Below are positions 17,121-29,517 of a stretch of DNA of 64,000 nt, piece by piece; the first letter of the stretch is position 1; every line of letters begins with the position of its first letter. The translations under genes and the position numbers were made by a program. The stretch is from Alphaproteobacteria bacterium WMHbin7 (GTDB lineage: Bacteria > Pseudomonadota > Alphaproteobacteria > Rhodospirillales > WMHbin7): contig PDZW01000004.1 in NCBI GenBank assembly GCA_002753155.1, positions 58,734-122,733 on the forward strand, in the 5' to 3' direction. Under the pieces are notes generated by a model. It was not told the origin of the DNA, searched no databases, and saw only the letters and a list, made by a program, of their open reading frames with translations.

Positions 17121-19694
17121 TTATTCTGCCGCGTTCTTGAACATATCGATCTGATCGAAGTTCATGTAGCGGTAGATGTCGGCCGCCTTCTGGCTGATGG
17201 CACTGGTATGCTGCATATATTCGTCCATGGTGGGAATCTTGCCCAGAAGGGCGCAGACCGCCGCCAGTTCGGCCGAGGACAGATAGACCCTTGTATCGAT
17301 ACCCAGCCGGTTTGGGAAATTGCGGGTCGAAGTGGAAACCGCCGTCGAGCCTGTCTTCACCTGAGCCTGATTGCCCATGCACAGCGAACAGCCGGGCATT
17401 TCCATGCGCGCCCCGGCCACGCCCAGCATGCCGTAATAGCCTTCGTCGGAAAGCACCATGGCGTCCATCTTGGTGGGCGGCGCCACCCACAGACGGGCCG
17501 GGATATCCTTCTTGCCTTCCAGGATTTTTCCGGCCGCTCGGAAGTGGCCGATATTGGTCATGCAAGAACCGATGAAGACTTCCTCGATCTTGTCGCCCGC
17601 CACGTCCGAGAGCAGCTTGACGTCGTCGGGATCGTTCGGACAGGCCAGGATCGGCTCCTTGATCGTGGTCATGTCGACCTCGATCACGGCGGCGTATTCG
17701 GCATCCGCATCGGGCTCAAGCAGCGTCGGATTCTTAAGCCAGGCCTCCATGGCAGCAACGCGCCGCTTCAAAGCACCCTGGTCCTCATAGCCGTTGGCGA
17801 TCATCCATTTGAGCAGTGTGACGTTTGAGCGCACATACTCGATCACCGGCTCCTTGTTCAAGCGCACGGTACAGGCCGCCGCCGAACGTTCGGCCGAGGC
17901 GTCGGTCAGTTCGAAAGCCTGTTCGACCTTGAGATCGGGCAAGCCCTCAATTTCCAGAATGACGCCGTTGAAGATGTTCTTCTTGCCCTTCTTCTCGACC
18001 GTCAACAATCCCTTCTGGATAGCCGCATAGGGAATGGCGTTGACCAGATCGCGCAGCGTAATGCCGGGCTGCATCTTGCCGGTAAAGCGCACCAAAACGC
18101 TTTCCGGCATATCCAGAGGCATGACGCCGGTGGCTGCACCAAAGGCCACCAGACCGGAACCGGCCGGGAAGGAGATGCCGATGGGGAAACGGGTGTGGGA
18201 ATCGCCGCCGGTGCCCACGGTATCAGGCAGGCACATGCGGTTCAGCCAGGAATGGATGACGCCGTCGCCGGGGCGCAGCGCAATGCCGCCGCGCGTACTG
18301 ATGAACCCCGGCAGCGTGTGGTGGGTCTTCACGTCAACCGGCTTGGGATAGGCCGCCGTATGGCAGAAAGACTGCATGACCAGATCGGCCGAGAAGCCTA
18401 GGCAGGCCAGATCCTTGAGTTCGTCCCTGGTCATCGGCCCGGTGGTGTCTTGCGAGCCCACAGTGGTCATCTTGGGTTCGCAATAGGTGCCCGGACGAAC
18501 GCCCTTGCCCTCGGGCAGGCCGCAGGCGCGCCCCACCATCTTCTGGGCCAGCGTATAGCCCTTGCCGGTATCGGCGGGCACCGAGGGCAGACGGAACAGC
18601 GTCGAAGGGGCAAGACCCAGTGCGGCGCGGGCTCTGGTGGTCAGGCCGCGTCCAACGATCAACGGAATGCGGCCACCGGCCCGCACTTCGTCGAAGATCA
18701 CGTCGGACTTCACGGTGAATTCGCTGATCACCTGTCCGTTCTTCAGCGCCTTGCCCTCATAGGGACGAAGCTCGACCACGTCGCCCATCTCCATCTTGGA
18801 GACGTCGAGTTCGATCGGCAGAGCGCCCGCATCTTCCATGGTGTTGTAGAAGATGGGGGCGATCTTGGTGCCCAGGCAGACGCCGCCGAAGCGCTTGTTG
18901 GGAACGAAAGGAATGTCGTCGCCGGTGAACCACAGCACCGAATTGGTCGCTGATTTGCGCGACGATCCCGTGCCCACCACGTCGCCGACATAGGCCACCG
19001 GATGGCCCTTGGCCTTCAGCCCGTCGATCAGCTTGACCGGGCCGCGCTTGCCCACCTCTTCCGGCTCGATGCCGGGACGCGGATTCTTCAGCATGGCCAG
19101 CGCATGCAGGGGAATGTCGGGGCGGCTCCAGGCGTCGGGAGCGGGCGACAGATCGTCGGTATTGGTTTCGCCCGATACCTTGAACACGGTAACAGTCAGG
19201 CTCTTGGGAACTTCGGGGCGCGAGGTAAACCATTCCGCTTCGGCCCAAGAGGTCATCACCGCCTTGGCATGGGCATTGCCCTTGTCGGCCAGGGCTTTCA
19301 CCTCGTTGAAATAGTCGAACACCAAAAGGGTCTTCTTCAGAGCTTCGGCCGCCGCAGCACCGCATTCGGCGCAGGCCAGAAGATCGACCAGGGGCTTGAC
19401 GTTAAAACCACCCAGCATGGTGCCCAGAAGTTCGGTCGCCCTCACCTTGGAGATCAGGCCGCAGGATGTCTCTCCGGTGGCGATCTTGGATAGGAACTCG
19501 GCCTTGACCTTGGCGGCATCGTCAACGCCCGCCGGAACCCGGTTGACCAGCAGATCGACCAGAAACGCCTCCTCGCCCTTGGGTGGGCTCATCAGCAGGC
19601 CGACCAGTTCCTCGGTCTGCTTGGGCGTCAGGGGAAGGGGGGGAATTCCTTGGGTTGCACGTTCCGCGACGTGGCTGCGATAGGCTTCAAGCAC
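17121..19694 (-). CDS. acnB: Aconitate hydratase B
   Basis: An 857-residue AcnB-type aconitase interconverting citrate and isocitrate; in an rTCA cycle it follows in the direction away from citrate lyase. The three [4Fe-4S] ligands are visible as SCMTNIG (Cys about 711) and GCSLCMGNQ (Cys 769 and 772), essentially the E. coli AcnB positions. The start is GTG 19694 ([13 protein letters not shown]), with a strong AAAGGAG eight bases upstream. A longer frame to 19763 was rejected. AcnB rather than AcnA is uncommon in alphaproteobacteria. A terminator lies upstream after icd, so acnB may also have its own promoter. Confidence 0.96.
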   Translation of the reverse strand: MLEAYRSHVAERATQGIPPLPLTPKQTEELVGLLMSPPKGEEAFLVDLLVNRVPAGVDDAAKVKAEFLSKIATGETSCGLISKVRATELLGTMLGGFNVKPLVDLLACAECGAAAAEALKKTLLVFDYFNEVKALADKGNAHAKAVMTSWAEAEWFTSRPEVPKSLTVTVFKVSGETNTDDLSPAPDAWSRPDIPLHALAMLKNPRPGIEPEEVGKRGPVKLIDGLKAKGHPVAYVGDVVGTGSSRKSATNSVLWFTGDDIPFVPNKRFGGVCLGTKIAPIFYNTMEDAGALPIELDVSKMEMGDVVELRPYEGKALKNGQVISEFTVKSDVIFDEVRAGGRIPLIVGRGLTTRARAALGLAPSTLFRLPSVPADTGKGYTLAQKMVGRACGLPEGKGVRPGTYCEPKMTTVGSQDTTGPMTRDELKDLACLGFSADLVMQSFCHTAAYPKPVDVKTHHTLPGFISTRGGIALRPGDGVIHSWLNRMCLPDTVGTGGDSHTRFPIGISFPAGSGLVAFGAATGVMPLDMPESVLVRFTGKMQPGITLRDLVNAIPYAAIQKGLLTVEKKGKKNIFNGVILEIEGLPDLKVEQAFELTDASAERSAAACTVRLNKEPVIEYVRSNVTLLKWMIANGYEDQGALKRRVAAMEAWLKNPTLLEPDADAEYAAVIEVDMTTIKEPILACPNDPDDVKLLSDVAGDKIEEVFIGSCMTNIGHFRAAGKILEGKKDIPARLWVAPPTKMDAMVLSDEGYYGMLGVAGARMEMPGCSLCMGNQAQVKTGSTAVSTSTRNFPNRLGIDTRVYLSSAELAAVCALLGKIPTMDEYMQHTSAISQKAADIYRYMNFDQIDMFKNAAE

Positions 19695-19752
19695 GACAGG
19701 CTCCTTTCGCTGAGGGGGGCCGAAAGCGGCATCCCTTATATCACACAGAAAA

Positions 19753-19786
19753 AAGGCGGCCACCCCTTGCTAGGGAAGGCCGCCTT
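19753..19786 (-). terminator. Rho-independent terminator between icd and acnB
   Basis: The stem AAGGCGGCC/GGCCGCCTT (9 pairs, 16-base loop) is followed on the minus strand by six Ts (bases 19754-19749). It lies 42 bases past the icd stop and 59 bases before the acnB start, so acnB is at least partly transcribed separately. Confidence 0.85.
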
Positions 19787-19827
19787 CTATTTATCGCCGT
19801 TCGGCGTTCATTTCAGCTTCCGCTAAC

Positions 19828-22095
<2,268 letters not shown>

Positions 22096-22115
22096 CTATG
22101 GTTTGATACTTTGAA

Positions 22116-24818
22116 TCAAGACACGAAACTGCACTGCGAGGCCGGTGTGCGGGTATCCATGTTGCGGCCGCGATTGGTGTGATCGTCGATCTCACCGGCA
22201 CAGCCGACCATGCGCCCGTACAGGAAGGCGGTAAAGGCTGCCATTTCCAGCGCCGACTCTGAGAAGGTTCCCGAGCGATAGCGCGGCCAAAGCAGCTTCA
22301 ACAGCAGGGCGGCAATGACGGCGTCGATATTGACGCAGAACACGTTCGCCGTGACCCCATTGTCGTAGAGCGCTTGAACCAACGCACTGTAAAAATCGTG
22401 AAAGACGTTGATTTCGCCCCTCTCCTTGAACAGGCCGGACAGATAGACCTCGCGGGGGTCCTTGTTGATCAACTGATTTTTGAAGACGGGGTGGTTAACA
22501 CCCGGAATGTTGCGTACGCCATCGCCCACGCCCTTGCGCGCCTTCTTCTCGGCGCCGAAAACCTGGGCGAATTTGGTGCCCATGGCGACCAGATCAAGGC
22601 CGTGCTTGGGGTCGCCCGCATCTTTAAGGCCGGTCTCGCCAAACTGTTCGACCAGGAACTGAATACCCTCATAGCCGTTGCCGCCATGGGCAAAGCCGGT
22701 ATGGGTCAGGAAGCCCATCATCGCCTTGTTGATCTGCACGCGCTCGGGCGATTCCGGGCCATCCGCCGAAACAGCGCCCTTGCAGCCCTGGGCCGAGATG
22801 GTGCCCACACCGTTCGAAATGATGAGGCCCAGAAGGACCTGGAAGGGGAACAGCTTCTCGGGCGTTGGGGTCTCGCCCAGAAGGGCAAGATAGCCGATTT
22901 CCGTCGACGACCATTTGTTGATGAGGTCAGCATTGGAAACGCCGCAGAAACTGTCGGCCTTGTGCTGTGCGCCATCGACCGAAGCTCCGATGATGGCCGA
23001 AAAAAGACGCATGTTCCAAGACAGGTTGCGGGCCGTATTGCGCGAGATTTTCTTGCGCATCAGGGCCGACCAGCAGACCGAAGTGGCAATGGCGGCCAGC
23101 ACCGCATCGGCAGTGGGATGGCCGTCCAGCTTGGAAAGGAAGTCGGCAAACACCGACTTGGCGCCACGGGCCTTGATGCCCGCCAGCATGGCCTGGGCCT
23201 TGGCGTCAGCCTTTTTGGCCGTCAGCTTGGACAACTGCTCGGACGAGGGTTTGATGGCTGAAAAGTCGAACCCCACATCGTCGCCTTTGACAAGGCCGGA
23301 ATGGCCGAAGAGATCGATCAATACGTCGGCGGCATCGCAAGCCCCCTTGACGCGCCCGGGCCCCACCAGAGCGCAGGCGGCGGCGATCACGGCATTGGGA
23401 GCGTTTCCGGCAGCGCGGGCCGCATCGGCCACCACCGACATGACGTCGCCATGCAGGTTGACGTCGGCGGCAATGCCCACATTGAACAAGGCGTTGTCGT
23501 TGTCGTCGTTATGGCGATGCAGAAGGGCCAGGCAGAAATTGGATTCCAGCGGATAACGCGCTGTATCCAGAATGGAAACGCCACTGACGCGCGTGACCTG
23601 CGTCTTGGCATCCATGATCGAACTGCCCGAGCGGTCCTTCATCGATTCCCTGGGATAGATGGCGCCCACCTGCTTGGAGAGTTCGGCGATCTGATCCTTG
23701 TAGGGCTGGAAAGGTTCGACCAAGGGAATGTCCAGCGACTTGGGCATGGGCAGCCCCTGATTGTCGCCGAACCAGGGCTTCAAGGTCAGGTCGCCTTCGG
23801 GCGCGAAGTCGGGATTGACGCCATGCAGCTTCATCACCGCCGTCAGCGCTTCCGGAATGTGCGAGATGTTGGTCACCACAGCACCCTTCCAGGACACGAC
23901 GGGATTCTCGGGCGAATAGATCTCCTTGACCCCCAGAATATCCTTGAACCAGTTTTCCTTGGCTTCGGCACTGTCACCCGATCCCGACATGGCGCCGGCA
24001 TGACCGACGGCCCTCGTCAGCTTGGCCTTCCAGCGGCCCACCACGCAGGCGATCACCGGCTTGGTGAAGGTAAGATCGCGTTCGTAATATCCACCCGGCT
24101 CGACATACATGACGGCAGCCTTGCTGCGGGCGTCGTTGTCGAAAGCATGGGCGAACTCGGCGGGCGCGAAATGGATGTAAAGATCCTTGCCCGACGAAAC
24201 CGAGGTCGTGGTGCCCCAGCCACTGGCCACCAGATAGGTGGCCATGGTGGTCGTGAAGTTGCCGGAATTGGAGAAGATGGCCACCGAGCCCTTGCGCAGA
24301 CTCTCCTCGGGCTTGTCGCCACCCAGGGCGCCACCGATGCGGACATGATTCCAGGAATCGGCAACACCCAGGCAGTTGGCTCCGAAGACATCGACGCTGC
24401 GCTGCTGGGCAAGGGCACGGATTTCGCGCGAATCGCGCACCGAGACCTTCTCGGTCAGAATGACGATCTTCTTAAGATCGGAATTGACGCGGATCAGTTC
24501 GAACACGCCGTCACGCACGGCCGCCGGGGGCAGATAGACCACGCCGACATTGAACTTGTGGCCGTCTTCCATGCCTTCGCGCACGTTGTTGTAGACGGGA
24601 ATGTTGCCGATGGGCGTTTCCAGAACCTCGCCCTTGCGGCCAGGCGAGGTGCCGAACACAACATTGCCGCCCGAATAGCTGTGGCTGGTGGGGGTTACAC
24701 CCCTTGACTCGTTGCCCAGGATGTTAAGGACACACACCCGATCCTCGGGCGTTGCAATTTCAGCCAGCGAATTGATGCCGACGAAATACTTGAACTTGCC
24801 GTTACCTTGCTTACTCAT
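22116..24818 (-). CDS. aclA: ATP-citrate lyase, large subunit (CoA-ligase alpha + citrate-synthase-like)
   Basis: A 900-residue fusion. Residues 1-340 resemble succinyl-CoA synthetase alpha, with the phosphorylated His at about 273 in VGHAGAMSGSGDSAEAK. The C-terminal half is citrate-synthase-like, with likely catalytic residues in FAHGGNGYEG (His about 708), VNHPVFKN (His about 776) and VNIDAVIAAL (Asp about 830). With AclB it cleaves citrate plus CoA and ATP to acetyl-CoA and oxaloacetate, the committed rTCA step. It is about 290 residues longer than green-sulfur AclA, with the extra length central. This suggests the divergent 'type II' enzyme known from Magnetococcus and Nitrospirae. The start at 24818 lies 16 bases after the aclB stop. 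Confidence 0.88.
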   Translation of the reverse strand: MSKQGNGKFKYFVGINSLAEIATPEDRVCVLNILGNESRGVTPTSHSYSGGNVVFGTSPGRKGEVLETPIGNIPVYNNVREGMEDGHKFNVGVVYLPPAAVRDGVFELIRVNSDLKKIVILTEKVSVRDSREIRALAQQRSVDVFGANCLGVADSWNHVRIGGALGGDKPEESLRKGSVAIFSNSGNFTTTMATYLVASGWGTTTSVSSGKDLYIHFAPAEFAHAFDNDARSKAAVMYVEPGGYYERDLTFTKPVIACVVGRWKAKLTRAVGHAGAMSGSGDSAEAKENWFKDILGVKEIYSPENPVVSWKGAVVTNISHIPEALTAVMKLHGVNPDFAPEGDLTLKPWFGDNQGLPMPKSLDIPLVEPFQPYKDQIAELSKQVGAIYPRESMKDRSGSSIMDAKTQVTRVSGVSILDTARYPLESNFCLALLHRHNDDNDNALFNVGIAADVNLHGDVMSVVADAARAAGNAPNAVIAAACALVGPGRVKGACDAADVLIDLFGHSGLVKGDDVGFDFSAIKPSSEQLSKLTAKKADAKAQAMLAGIKARGAKSVFADFLSKLDGHPTADAVLAAIATSVCWSALMRKKISRNTARNLSWNMRLFSAIIGASVDGAQHKADSFCGVSNADLINKWSSTEIGYLALLGETPTPEKLFPFQVLLGLIISNGVGTISAQGCKGAVSADGPESPERVQINKAMMGFLTHTGFAHGGNGYEGIQFLVEQFGETGLKDAGDPKHGLDLVAMGTKFAQVFGAEKKARKGVGDGVRNIPGVNHPVFKNQLINKDPREVYLSGLFKERGEINVFHDFYSALVQALYDNGVTANVFCVNIDAVIAALLLKLLWPRYRSGTFSESALEMAAFTAFLYGRMVGCAGEIDDHTNRGRNMDTRTPASQCSFVS

Positions 24819-24834
24819 TGTTTCCCCCAGGGCC

Positions 24835-26109
24835 TTAAGCCGCACAGCCGAGTTTCTTGGCCAGCAAATCGCGCCCGCCCGCTTTCATCCACTTATCCGC
24901 TTCCTGCGCATAACGCACCACGTCGGTCATCGCCGAATCGAAGGCGAAGATGCGATAGGGAATGCCCAGCGAATCCGCCACGTCCTTGAAGGCCAACAGA
25001 CCGCGCGAGAGATTAGGGCCACCTCGTCCGATCACCAGATAGAGCGGGGTGGGACCATGTTCCGAAAAATATTCACGAAGCGCATCGGCCATGGCGCGGA
25101 AGGTGACGAAGATGTCGGTATTGTTGGCCTTGCCGCCGATGATGAAGAGCACATTGGTCTGTTTCAGCCAGTGCTTCAAGCAGATGCGCATCACTTCGCG
25201 CATCTTCTCATAGGGCGGATTGCCGCCGAAGTCCGACGAGATGATGGCATCATCGCCCAGAAACTCGGTCACCAGCGAGTTGGCGCCGCCGCCGAAGGTG
25301 GGGGCCAGAATGGTGCCGTTGGGATTGATCACCGACACGTCGGACTGGCCCTGATAGGTACGCAGTTGGTTGATTTCCTGCTCGAAGTCGGAGTAATCGA
25401 CGGCGAACAGTTCTGGGGGCAGGTTCAAACGCTTCATCCGAGGATCGTCGCGATCGAAACCGCACTTGAAGTCACAGGCCACAGGGGTCAGTGTGCCGGG
25501 ACGCTTCTGGCTCATGCGGATGGGATTGAGCTCCAGCGTGGTCATGCCATAATGATGGAACAGGTCCCACAGCTTGGGCAGGTTCTGGGCCAATGGCGAA
25601 ATGATCTCGCGAGGCGCCTTCAGATCGGACAGCGCATTGGTGATCACGAACGACTTCAGGCCGGTCAGCGGATCGAAGGGAATTTCCGCGATCTGTTCCT
25701 TGGAGAGTTCCTCGATATCCATGCCGCCCATATGGGTGATGGTCAGCGTGGGTGCGCGGAATTTCGTGGAATCGGTGATCGAAACATAGACTTCATGCTC
25801 GGCCGGAACAGCGCCTTCGAAGGTGACGCCCTGGGCCTTGGCGGTCTGATTGCCGTGGATATGGGTGGCGAAATACAGACGCTCCTTCTCGGCCAGGGCG
25901 GTCTTCAGGTTCTTGGCCCGGCCCAGCAGACCCGCCTTGCCCTTCTTGCCAACGCCGCCCCGGAAGATCGGCTTGACGAAAACCTCGCCACAACGGTCGA
26001 TCAGCGCTTTGATCTCCTGCTCGCTGGCTTCCGGCCCCAGAACTTCCGACGTCGGAAAATCAACGATCTTGAGGAGCTTGGCGCCCCAAAGCATACCCGT
26101 AACGTTCAT
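24835..26109 (-). CDS. aclB: ATP-citrate lyase, small subunit (succinyl-CoA synthetase beta-like)
   Basis: A 424-residue protein with an N-terminal ATP-grasp domain (VKPIFRGGVGKKGKAG near 45-60; the metal-binding ELNPIRMS near 195) and a C-terminal CoA-ligase domain (TFGGGANSLVTEFLGDD near 270; IIGGKANNTDIF near 320). It supplies the nucleotide-binding half of ATP-citrate lyase. The order aclB-aclA is the same as in green sulfur bacteria. A separate citryl-CoA synthetase is less likely because the next gene carries the lyase domain fused to the alpha part. It lies 34 bases downstream of the Flx-like FAD protein. Confidence 0.88.
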   Translation of the reverse strand: MNVTGMLWGAKLLKIVDFPTSEVLGPEASEQEIKALIDRCGEVFVKPIFRGGVGKKGKAGLLGRAKNLKTALAEKERLYFATHIHGNQTAKAQGVTFEGAVPAEHEVYVSITDSTKFRAPTLTITHMGGMDIEELSKEQIAEIPFDPLTGLKSFVITNALSDLKAPREIISPLAQNLPKLWDLFHHYGMTTLELNPIRMSQKRPGTLTPVACDFKCGFDRDDPRMKRLNLPPELFAVDYSDFEQEINQLRTYQGQSDVSVINPNGTILAPTFGGGANSLVTEFLGDDAIISSDFGGNPPYEKMREVMRICLKHWLKQTNVLFIIGGKANNTDIFVTFRAMADALREYFSEHGPTPLYLVIGRGGPNLSRGLLAFKDVADSLGIPYRIFAFDSAMTDVVRYAQEADKWMKAGGRDLLAKKLGCAA

Positions 26110-26143
26110 TGCTTGTCCCCTATTTTGCCCCGTCTCATGAGGC

Positions 26144-26968
26144 TTAGTACTCTTGCGGAAGGTCTTTCAGCGCGGCCCAGGAATAGACCGGCCCATTCAC
26201 GCACACGTAATCCTTGCCCACATTGCAGCGTCCGCACTTGCCGATACCGCATTTCATCTTGTTTTCTATTGTGGTGTAAATGTTCTCGTCCGTGAAGCCC
26301 AATTCCTTGAGATTCTGAATGACGAACTTGATCATGATGGGCGGGCCGCAGGTGATGGCGATGGCATTCTCGGGCGAAGGCGTCTTCGACATGACATTGG
26401 CCGGGACAAAACCGCAATAGCCGTCCCAGCCTTCTTCCTGGTTGTCGATGGACAGATGTACCTCGGCGTCGCCCTTGAGCTTATCAAGCTCGTTCTTATA
26501 CATGATGTCGCGCGACGAGCGGCCGCCATAGAACACGGAGATCTTGCCGAACTGACCGCGATCATTGACCGCCGTCTGAATGACCGGCCAGATAGGGGCC
26601 AAGCCGCAGCCGCCGCCGATGAAGATGAGATTCTTACCCTTCCAGTCCTTGACCGGAAATTTGTTGCCGTAGGGGCCGCGGATACCGACGACATCGCCGA
26701 CATTGAGATCATGCAGCGCCGTGGTCACGCGTCCCACCCGCATGATGCTGAATTGTTTGTAGTCCTTGATGTGCGGAGCCGAGGCGATGGAGATCATGCT
26801 CTCGCCCTTGCCGAACACCGAGATCATGGCGCATTGGCCGCAATCATGCTCGAAGCCGTCGCCATTGACGAATTCGATGCGGAAGGTCTTGATGGCGCGC
26901 CCCCCCGGAACCTCTTCCTTGATGGCGGCAATACGGCCCAACTTCGGCAGATAAGCATTCTGGCTCAT
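26144..26968 (-). CDS. FlxA-like FAD/NAD(P)-binding oxidoreductase subunit
   Basis: A 274-residue flavoprotein of the ferredoxin-reductase/PyrK/AsrB family. It has an FAD-binding barrel, an NAD-binding region IGGGCGLAPIWPV (near 120), CGPPIMIKF (near 215) and a C-terminal Cys cluster (KCGIGKCGRCNVGKDYVC) for a [2Fe-2S] centre. In Hdr-Flx complexes such a subunit is the NADH entry point. It overlaps the upstream Fe-S gene by 4 bases. ATG 26968 (MSQNAYLPKLG) was chosen over a longer frame reaching 27049. AsrB of sulfite reductase is a relative, but no sulfite reductase catalytic subunit is nearby. Confidence 0.82.
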   Translation of the reverse strand: MSQNAYLPKLGRIAAIKEEVPGGRAIKTFRIEFVNGDGFEHDCGQCAMISVFGKGESMISIASAPHIKDYKQFSIMRVGRVTTALHDLNVGDVVGIRGPYGNKFPVKDWKGKNLIFIGGGCGLAPIWPVIQTAVNDRGQFGKISVFYGGRSSRDIMYKNELDKLKGDAEVHLSIDNQEEGWDGYCGFVPANVMSKTPSPENAIAITCGPPIMIKFVIQNLKELGFTDENIYTTIENKMKCGIGKCGRCNVGKDYVCVNGPVYSWAALKDLPQEY

Positions 26969-28020
26969 GGCTGCCCCAACCTCTCGACGACGGAAACGAT
27001 ATCGATGCCCACGGGACACAGCGAGACGCAACGGCCACAGCCGGTGCATTGCTGCGTATCGTGATTCTCCACGAAATACAGGAACTTGTGACAGACGCGC
27101 TGTCTTAAGCGCGAGCCCAGATCATGGCGCGGATTGTGCCCCGACGTGTGCATGGTGAAATCGGGGAACTGGCAGGTATCCCAGGTGCGCACGCGCTCGC
27201 CGGAACAGGGCGAACTGCAGGTCACTTCATCATTGATGTCGAAGCAGTGGCAGGTCGGGCACAGGAAGGTGCAGATGCCACAACCGATGCAGGCCTTGGC
27301 CATTTCGTCCCAGGCGGGTGAATCGAAATTCTTTTTAAGCGCTCCCGCCACCTTGCCCAGATCCTTGATCGGGCGCTGTGGATGCGCCTTGGCAGCCGCG
27401 TGGGTTTTCAAAACGCTGGCCTTGTCAGCGTCCGAGGCTTCCTTGAACAGATCGCCGCCCTTGGCCAGAAGCTCGGCGCCGCGCGCCGTCACCGCCTTGA
27501 CGTGATAGACGCCGTCAAGTTCGGTCATCAGAACGTCAAGCCCATCCTCGGCGCAGGGCGAGCCGCCGACAGAGGAGCAAAAGCAGTTGGCCGAAGGCGG
27601 CGTGTTGCAGGCCTGGCCGACATAGATCACCTTGGCGCGTCGCCCATGGTAATAAGGGTCTTCATACTCTTTGGTGAAGACGATGTCCTGGCGGACCAGC
27701 CCCCTTGAATCGCAGGGGCGCACACCGAAGACCACCGTGGGCTCGGGATCGGGCAGGGTCTCCGTCAGGATCGGTGCCTCGCTGGGAATCTGCGAGAATT
27801 TATACAGCACCTCGCGCTGGGGAAAAACGAATCCCTTGGGCGGGCGGATGGTGTTGGGATGATCAAGCCCAACCGCCTTGGCATCCGCAACCGGCATATA
27901 GTTCCAGACATCCTCGTCCTCAAGGGCAGGCGCGAACAGACGGGTCTGCTCCAGCTTTGCCATCCAGGCGGCCAGATCGGCCTTTTTCAGCATTTTCTCC
28001 ATGGCAACGGTCTTTGTCAT
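26965..28020 (-). CDS. AsrA/FlxC-like 4Fe-4S electron-transfer protein
   Basis: A 351-residue iron-sulfur protein. The N-terminal half resembles hydrogenase/sulfite-reductase subunit A (GVRPCDSRGLVRQD; CFCSSVGGSPCAED). The C-terminal half holds two [4Fe-4S] motifs, CIGCGICTFLCPTCHC and CTGCGRCVSLCPVG, with extra cysteines between them (CSSPC, CHKF). It should pass electrons between the FAD/NAD subunit and the Hdr core. It overlaps the FAD subunit gene by 4 bases and starts 4 bases after its upstream neighbour. The Flx assignment rests on context plus architecture. Confidence 0.75.
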   Translation of the reverse strand: MTKTVAMEKMLKKADLAAWMAKLEQTRLFAPALEDEDVWNYMPVADAKAVGLDHPNTIRPPKGFVFPQREVLYKFSQIPSEAPILTETLPDPEPTVVFGVRPCDSRGLVRQDIVFTKEYEDPYYHGRRAKVIYVGQACNTPPSANCFCSSVGGSPCAEDGLDVLMTELDGVYHVKAVTARGAELLAKGGDLFKEASDADKASVLKTHAAAKAHPQRPIKDLGKVAGALKKNFDSPAWDEMAKACIGCGICTFLCPTCHCFDINDEVTCSSPCSGERVRTWDTCQFPDFTMHTSGHNPRHDLGSRLRQRVCHKFLYFVENHDTQQCTGCGRCVSLCPVGIDIVSVVERLGQP

Positions 28021-28024
28021 GGTC

Positions 28025-29059
28025 CTACCTGATGAAGCTGTTGGGATCGGTGTCGCGGAACGACGAGGTCAGCGTGGGAAGCTCGGGGTCTGAACCCGGA
28101 TTGTACTGGAACGTCTCGAAGGCTTCCATTTCCAGGCGCGTGTTCAACAAGCGCAGGGGAATGTTGACCGGGCAGACGCGCTCGCACTCGGCGCAATCGA
28201 TGCACCGACCGGCCAGGTGAATGGCGCGCACCATATGATACATGGCACTTTCCGACTTGGCGGGCGAGCGCTCGATCCACTTGATGCGGTTGGCCTTCTC
28301 CTCTGCCGTGGTGTCGGGCGCTATCACGAAACTGATGCTGTCCACCACGCATTCGTCGCAATAGCACATCGGGCAGACCGAGCGGCAAGCATAGCAGCGC
28401 AGGCAACGGTCGAACTGGCGCGACCAGTAGGCCCAGCGGTCCTCTTCGGACTCCTTGATCTTGGCCTTCACGGCTTGGAAGGGAGTGTGAAGACCGCGCT
28501 CGGCCTTGGCCTCGCCGAAAACGACATCCGACAGCGTGGGATGGGCTGAGCGGCATTCCAGGCAACGCTCGGCCATCACCTCGGCGGCGGCGATGCTCTG
28601 GGTTCCCTCATTCGTGGTCACGGCAAAGGCGTCGGCCCCGTCGAATGCGACTGCCAGCGCCTTTTTGTTGCCAAGCTTTCTGGCCAGCTTGCGAGCATCG
28701 ACGACGCCAGTCCCTTCGCAAGAAACGCCGATGACATGCACGCTTTCGCGCGAAAAATGATTTTCCTGCAGCAGAACCGTGATCGCCCTGGAATCGCAGC
28801 CCTTGGCGACCACAGCCACCGGACGCTTGTCGTCGCTGCGCTTCTCGGCCTGATGCTTCTTGTCGTTGACCAGATAAAGCGCCAGATTCTGAACACAGCT
28901 CGGATCGAAAATCAGATCGTCGGCCTGTGCCGCCTCGGTAATGCCCGCAGGCTCGGCCAGAAGTCCCGCTGTGCTTTTGCGATAGCCGAAGACGGTGCGA
29001 ACCGTTCCCTTTTCAAGAAGGCCCTTGGCATGGGCTTTTAGCTGGGCAACATCGATCAT
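28025..29059 (-). CDS. FlxB/FrhB-like 4Fe-4S electron-transfer protein
   Basis: A 344-residue protein with a KGCDSRAITVLLQENH segment, like coenzyme F420-hydrogenase/formate dehydrogenase beta proteins. It also has C-terminal Cys clusters RCLRCYACRSVCPMCYCDEC and CIDCAECERVCPVN for at least two [4Fe-4S] centres. It is probably the second electron-transfer subunit of the Flx-like module. It overlaps the mvhD-like gene by 4 bases. A direct F420 role is unlikely: no F420 biosynthesis genes are seen and the FrhB resemblance is partial. Confidence 0.72.
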   Translation of the reverse strand: MIDVAQLKAHAKGLLEKGTVRTVFGYRKSTAGLLAEPAGITEAAQADDLIFDPSCVQNLALYLVNDKKHQAEKRSDDKRPVAVVAKGCDSRAITVLLQENHFSRESVHVIGVSCEGTGVVDARKLARKLGNKKALAVAFDGADAFAVTTNEGTQSIAAAEVMAERCLECRSAHPTLSDVVFGEAKAERGLHTPFQAVKAKIKESEEDRWAYWSRQFDRCLRCYACRSVCPMCYCDECVVDSISFVIAPDTTAEEKANRIKWIERSPAKSESAMYHMVRAIHLAGRCIDCAECERVCPVNIPLRLLNTRLEMEAFETFQYNPGSDPELPTLTSSFRDTDPNSFIR

Positions 29060-29517
29060 GGGCGCTTCGCCTTCAGCCGGGTCTGCGGCCCGATCTTTTT
29101 GATGTCCGTCACGAAATCATGCATGACCTGAGCGAACTTGGCGCCCTCGGCAGCCGACACCCAGCTCATGCGGAAACGGTCATTCTCAAGCCCGATGAAC
29201 TGCAGCAGCTTCTGCACCAGATAGATTTTGCGTCGGGCGTAGAAATTTCCCTTGAGGTAATGGCAGTCACCAGGATGGCAGCCCGAGACCAGCACCCCGT
29301 CGGCACCCTTGTTAAAGGCCGACAGCACGAACATGGGCGACATCGAGCCCGAACACATGATGGTGATGGGCACGGCGTTCGAGGGATATTGCAAGCGCGA
29401 TACGCCGGCCAGGTCGCTGCCCGCCGACGAACACCATTTGCATAGAAAAGCGACGATCTTGGGCTCGAAGCCCGTCTCATCCTTGGCGGTTTGCTCGACT
29501 TTCGCCACGGCGTTCAT
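29056..29517 (-). CDS. MvhD/FlxD-like iron-sulfur subunit
   Basis: A 153-residue MvhD-family protein (methyl-viologen hydrogenase delta). It has IVAFLCKWCSSAGSDLAG at the N-terminus, a central IMCSGSMSP, and GADGVLVSGCHPGDCHY. It carries a [2Fe-2S] cluster and connects an electron donor module to HdrA in bifurcating complexes. It overlaps hdrA by 4 bases upstream and the FlxB-like gene by 4 bases downstream, so the four products are translationally coupled. Confidence 0.9.
   Translation of the reverse strand: MNAVAKVEQTAKDETGFEPKIVAFLCKWCSSAGSDLAGVSRLQYPSNAVPITIMCSGSMSPMFVLSAFNKGADGVLVSGCHPGDCHYLKGNFYARRKIYLVQKLLQFIGLENDRFRMSWVSAAEGAKFAQVMHDFVTDIKKIGPQTRLKAKRP

Noticed and set aside
22103..22119. 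TTGAT...ATCAA palindrome at the aclA-icd junction as an FNR/Anr site
   Set aside because: The half-sites are 7 bases apart instead of 4, and the right half lies over the aclA stop codon.
24835..26109. Reading aclB/aclA as ordinary succinyl-CoA synthetase or as separate citryl-CoA synthetase plus lyase
   Set aside because: The citrate-synthase-like domain with its catalytic residues is fused to the alpha ligase domain in one protein, as in ATP-citrate lyase.
26144..29059. The Fe-S/FAD genes as an anaerobic sulfite reductase (Asr) operon
   Set aside because: There is no siroheme catalytic AsrC-type subunit. An mvhD-like gene and hdrA are directly coupled, which fits an Hdr-Flx module.
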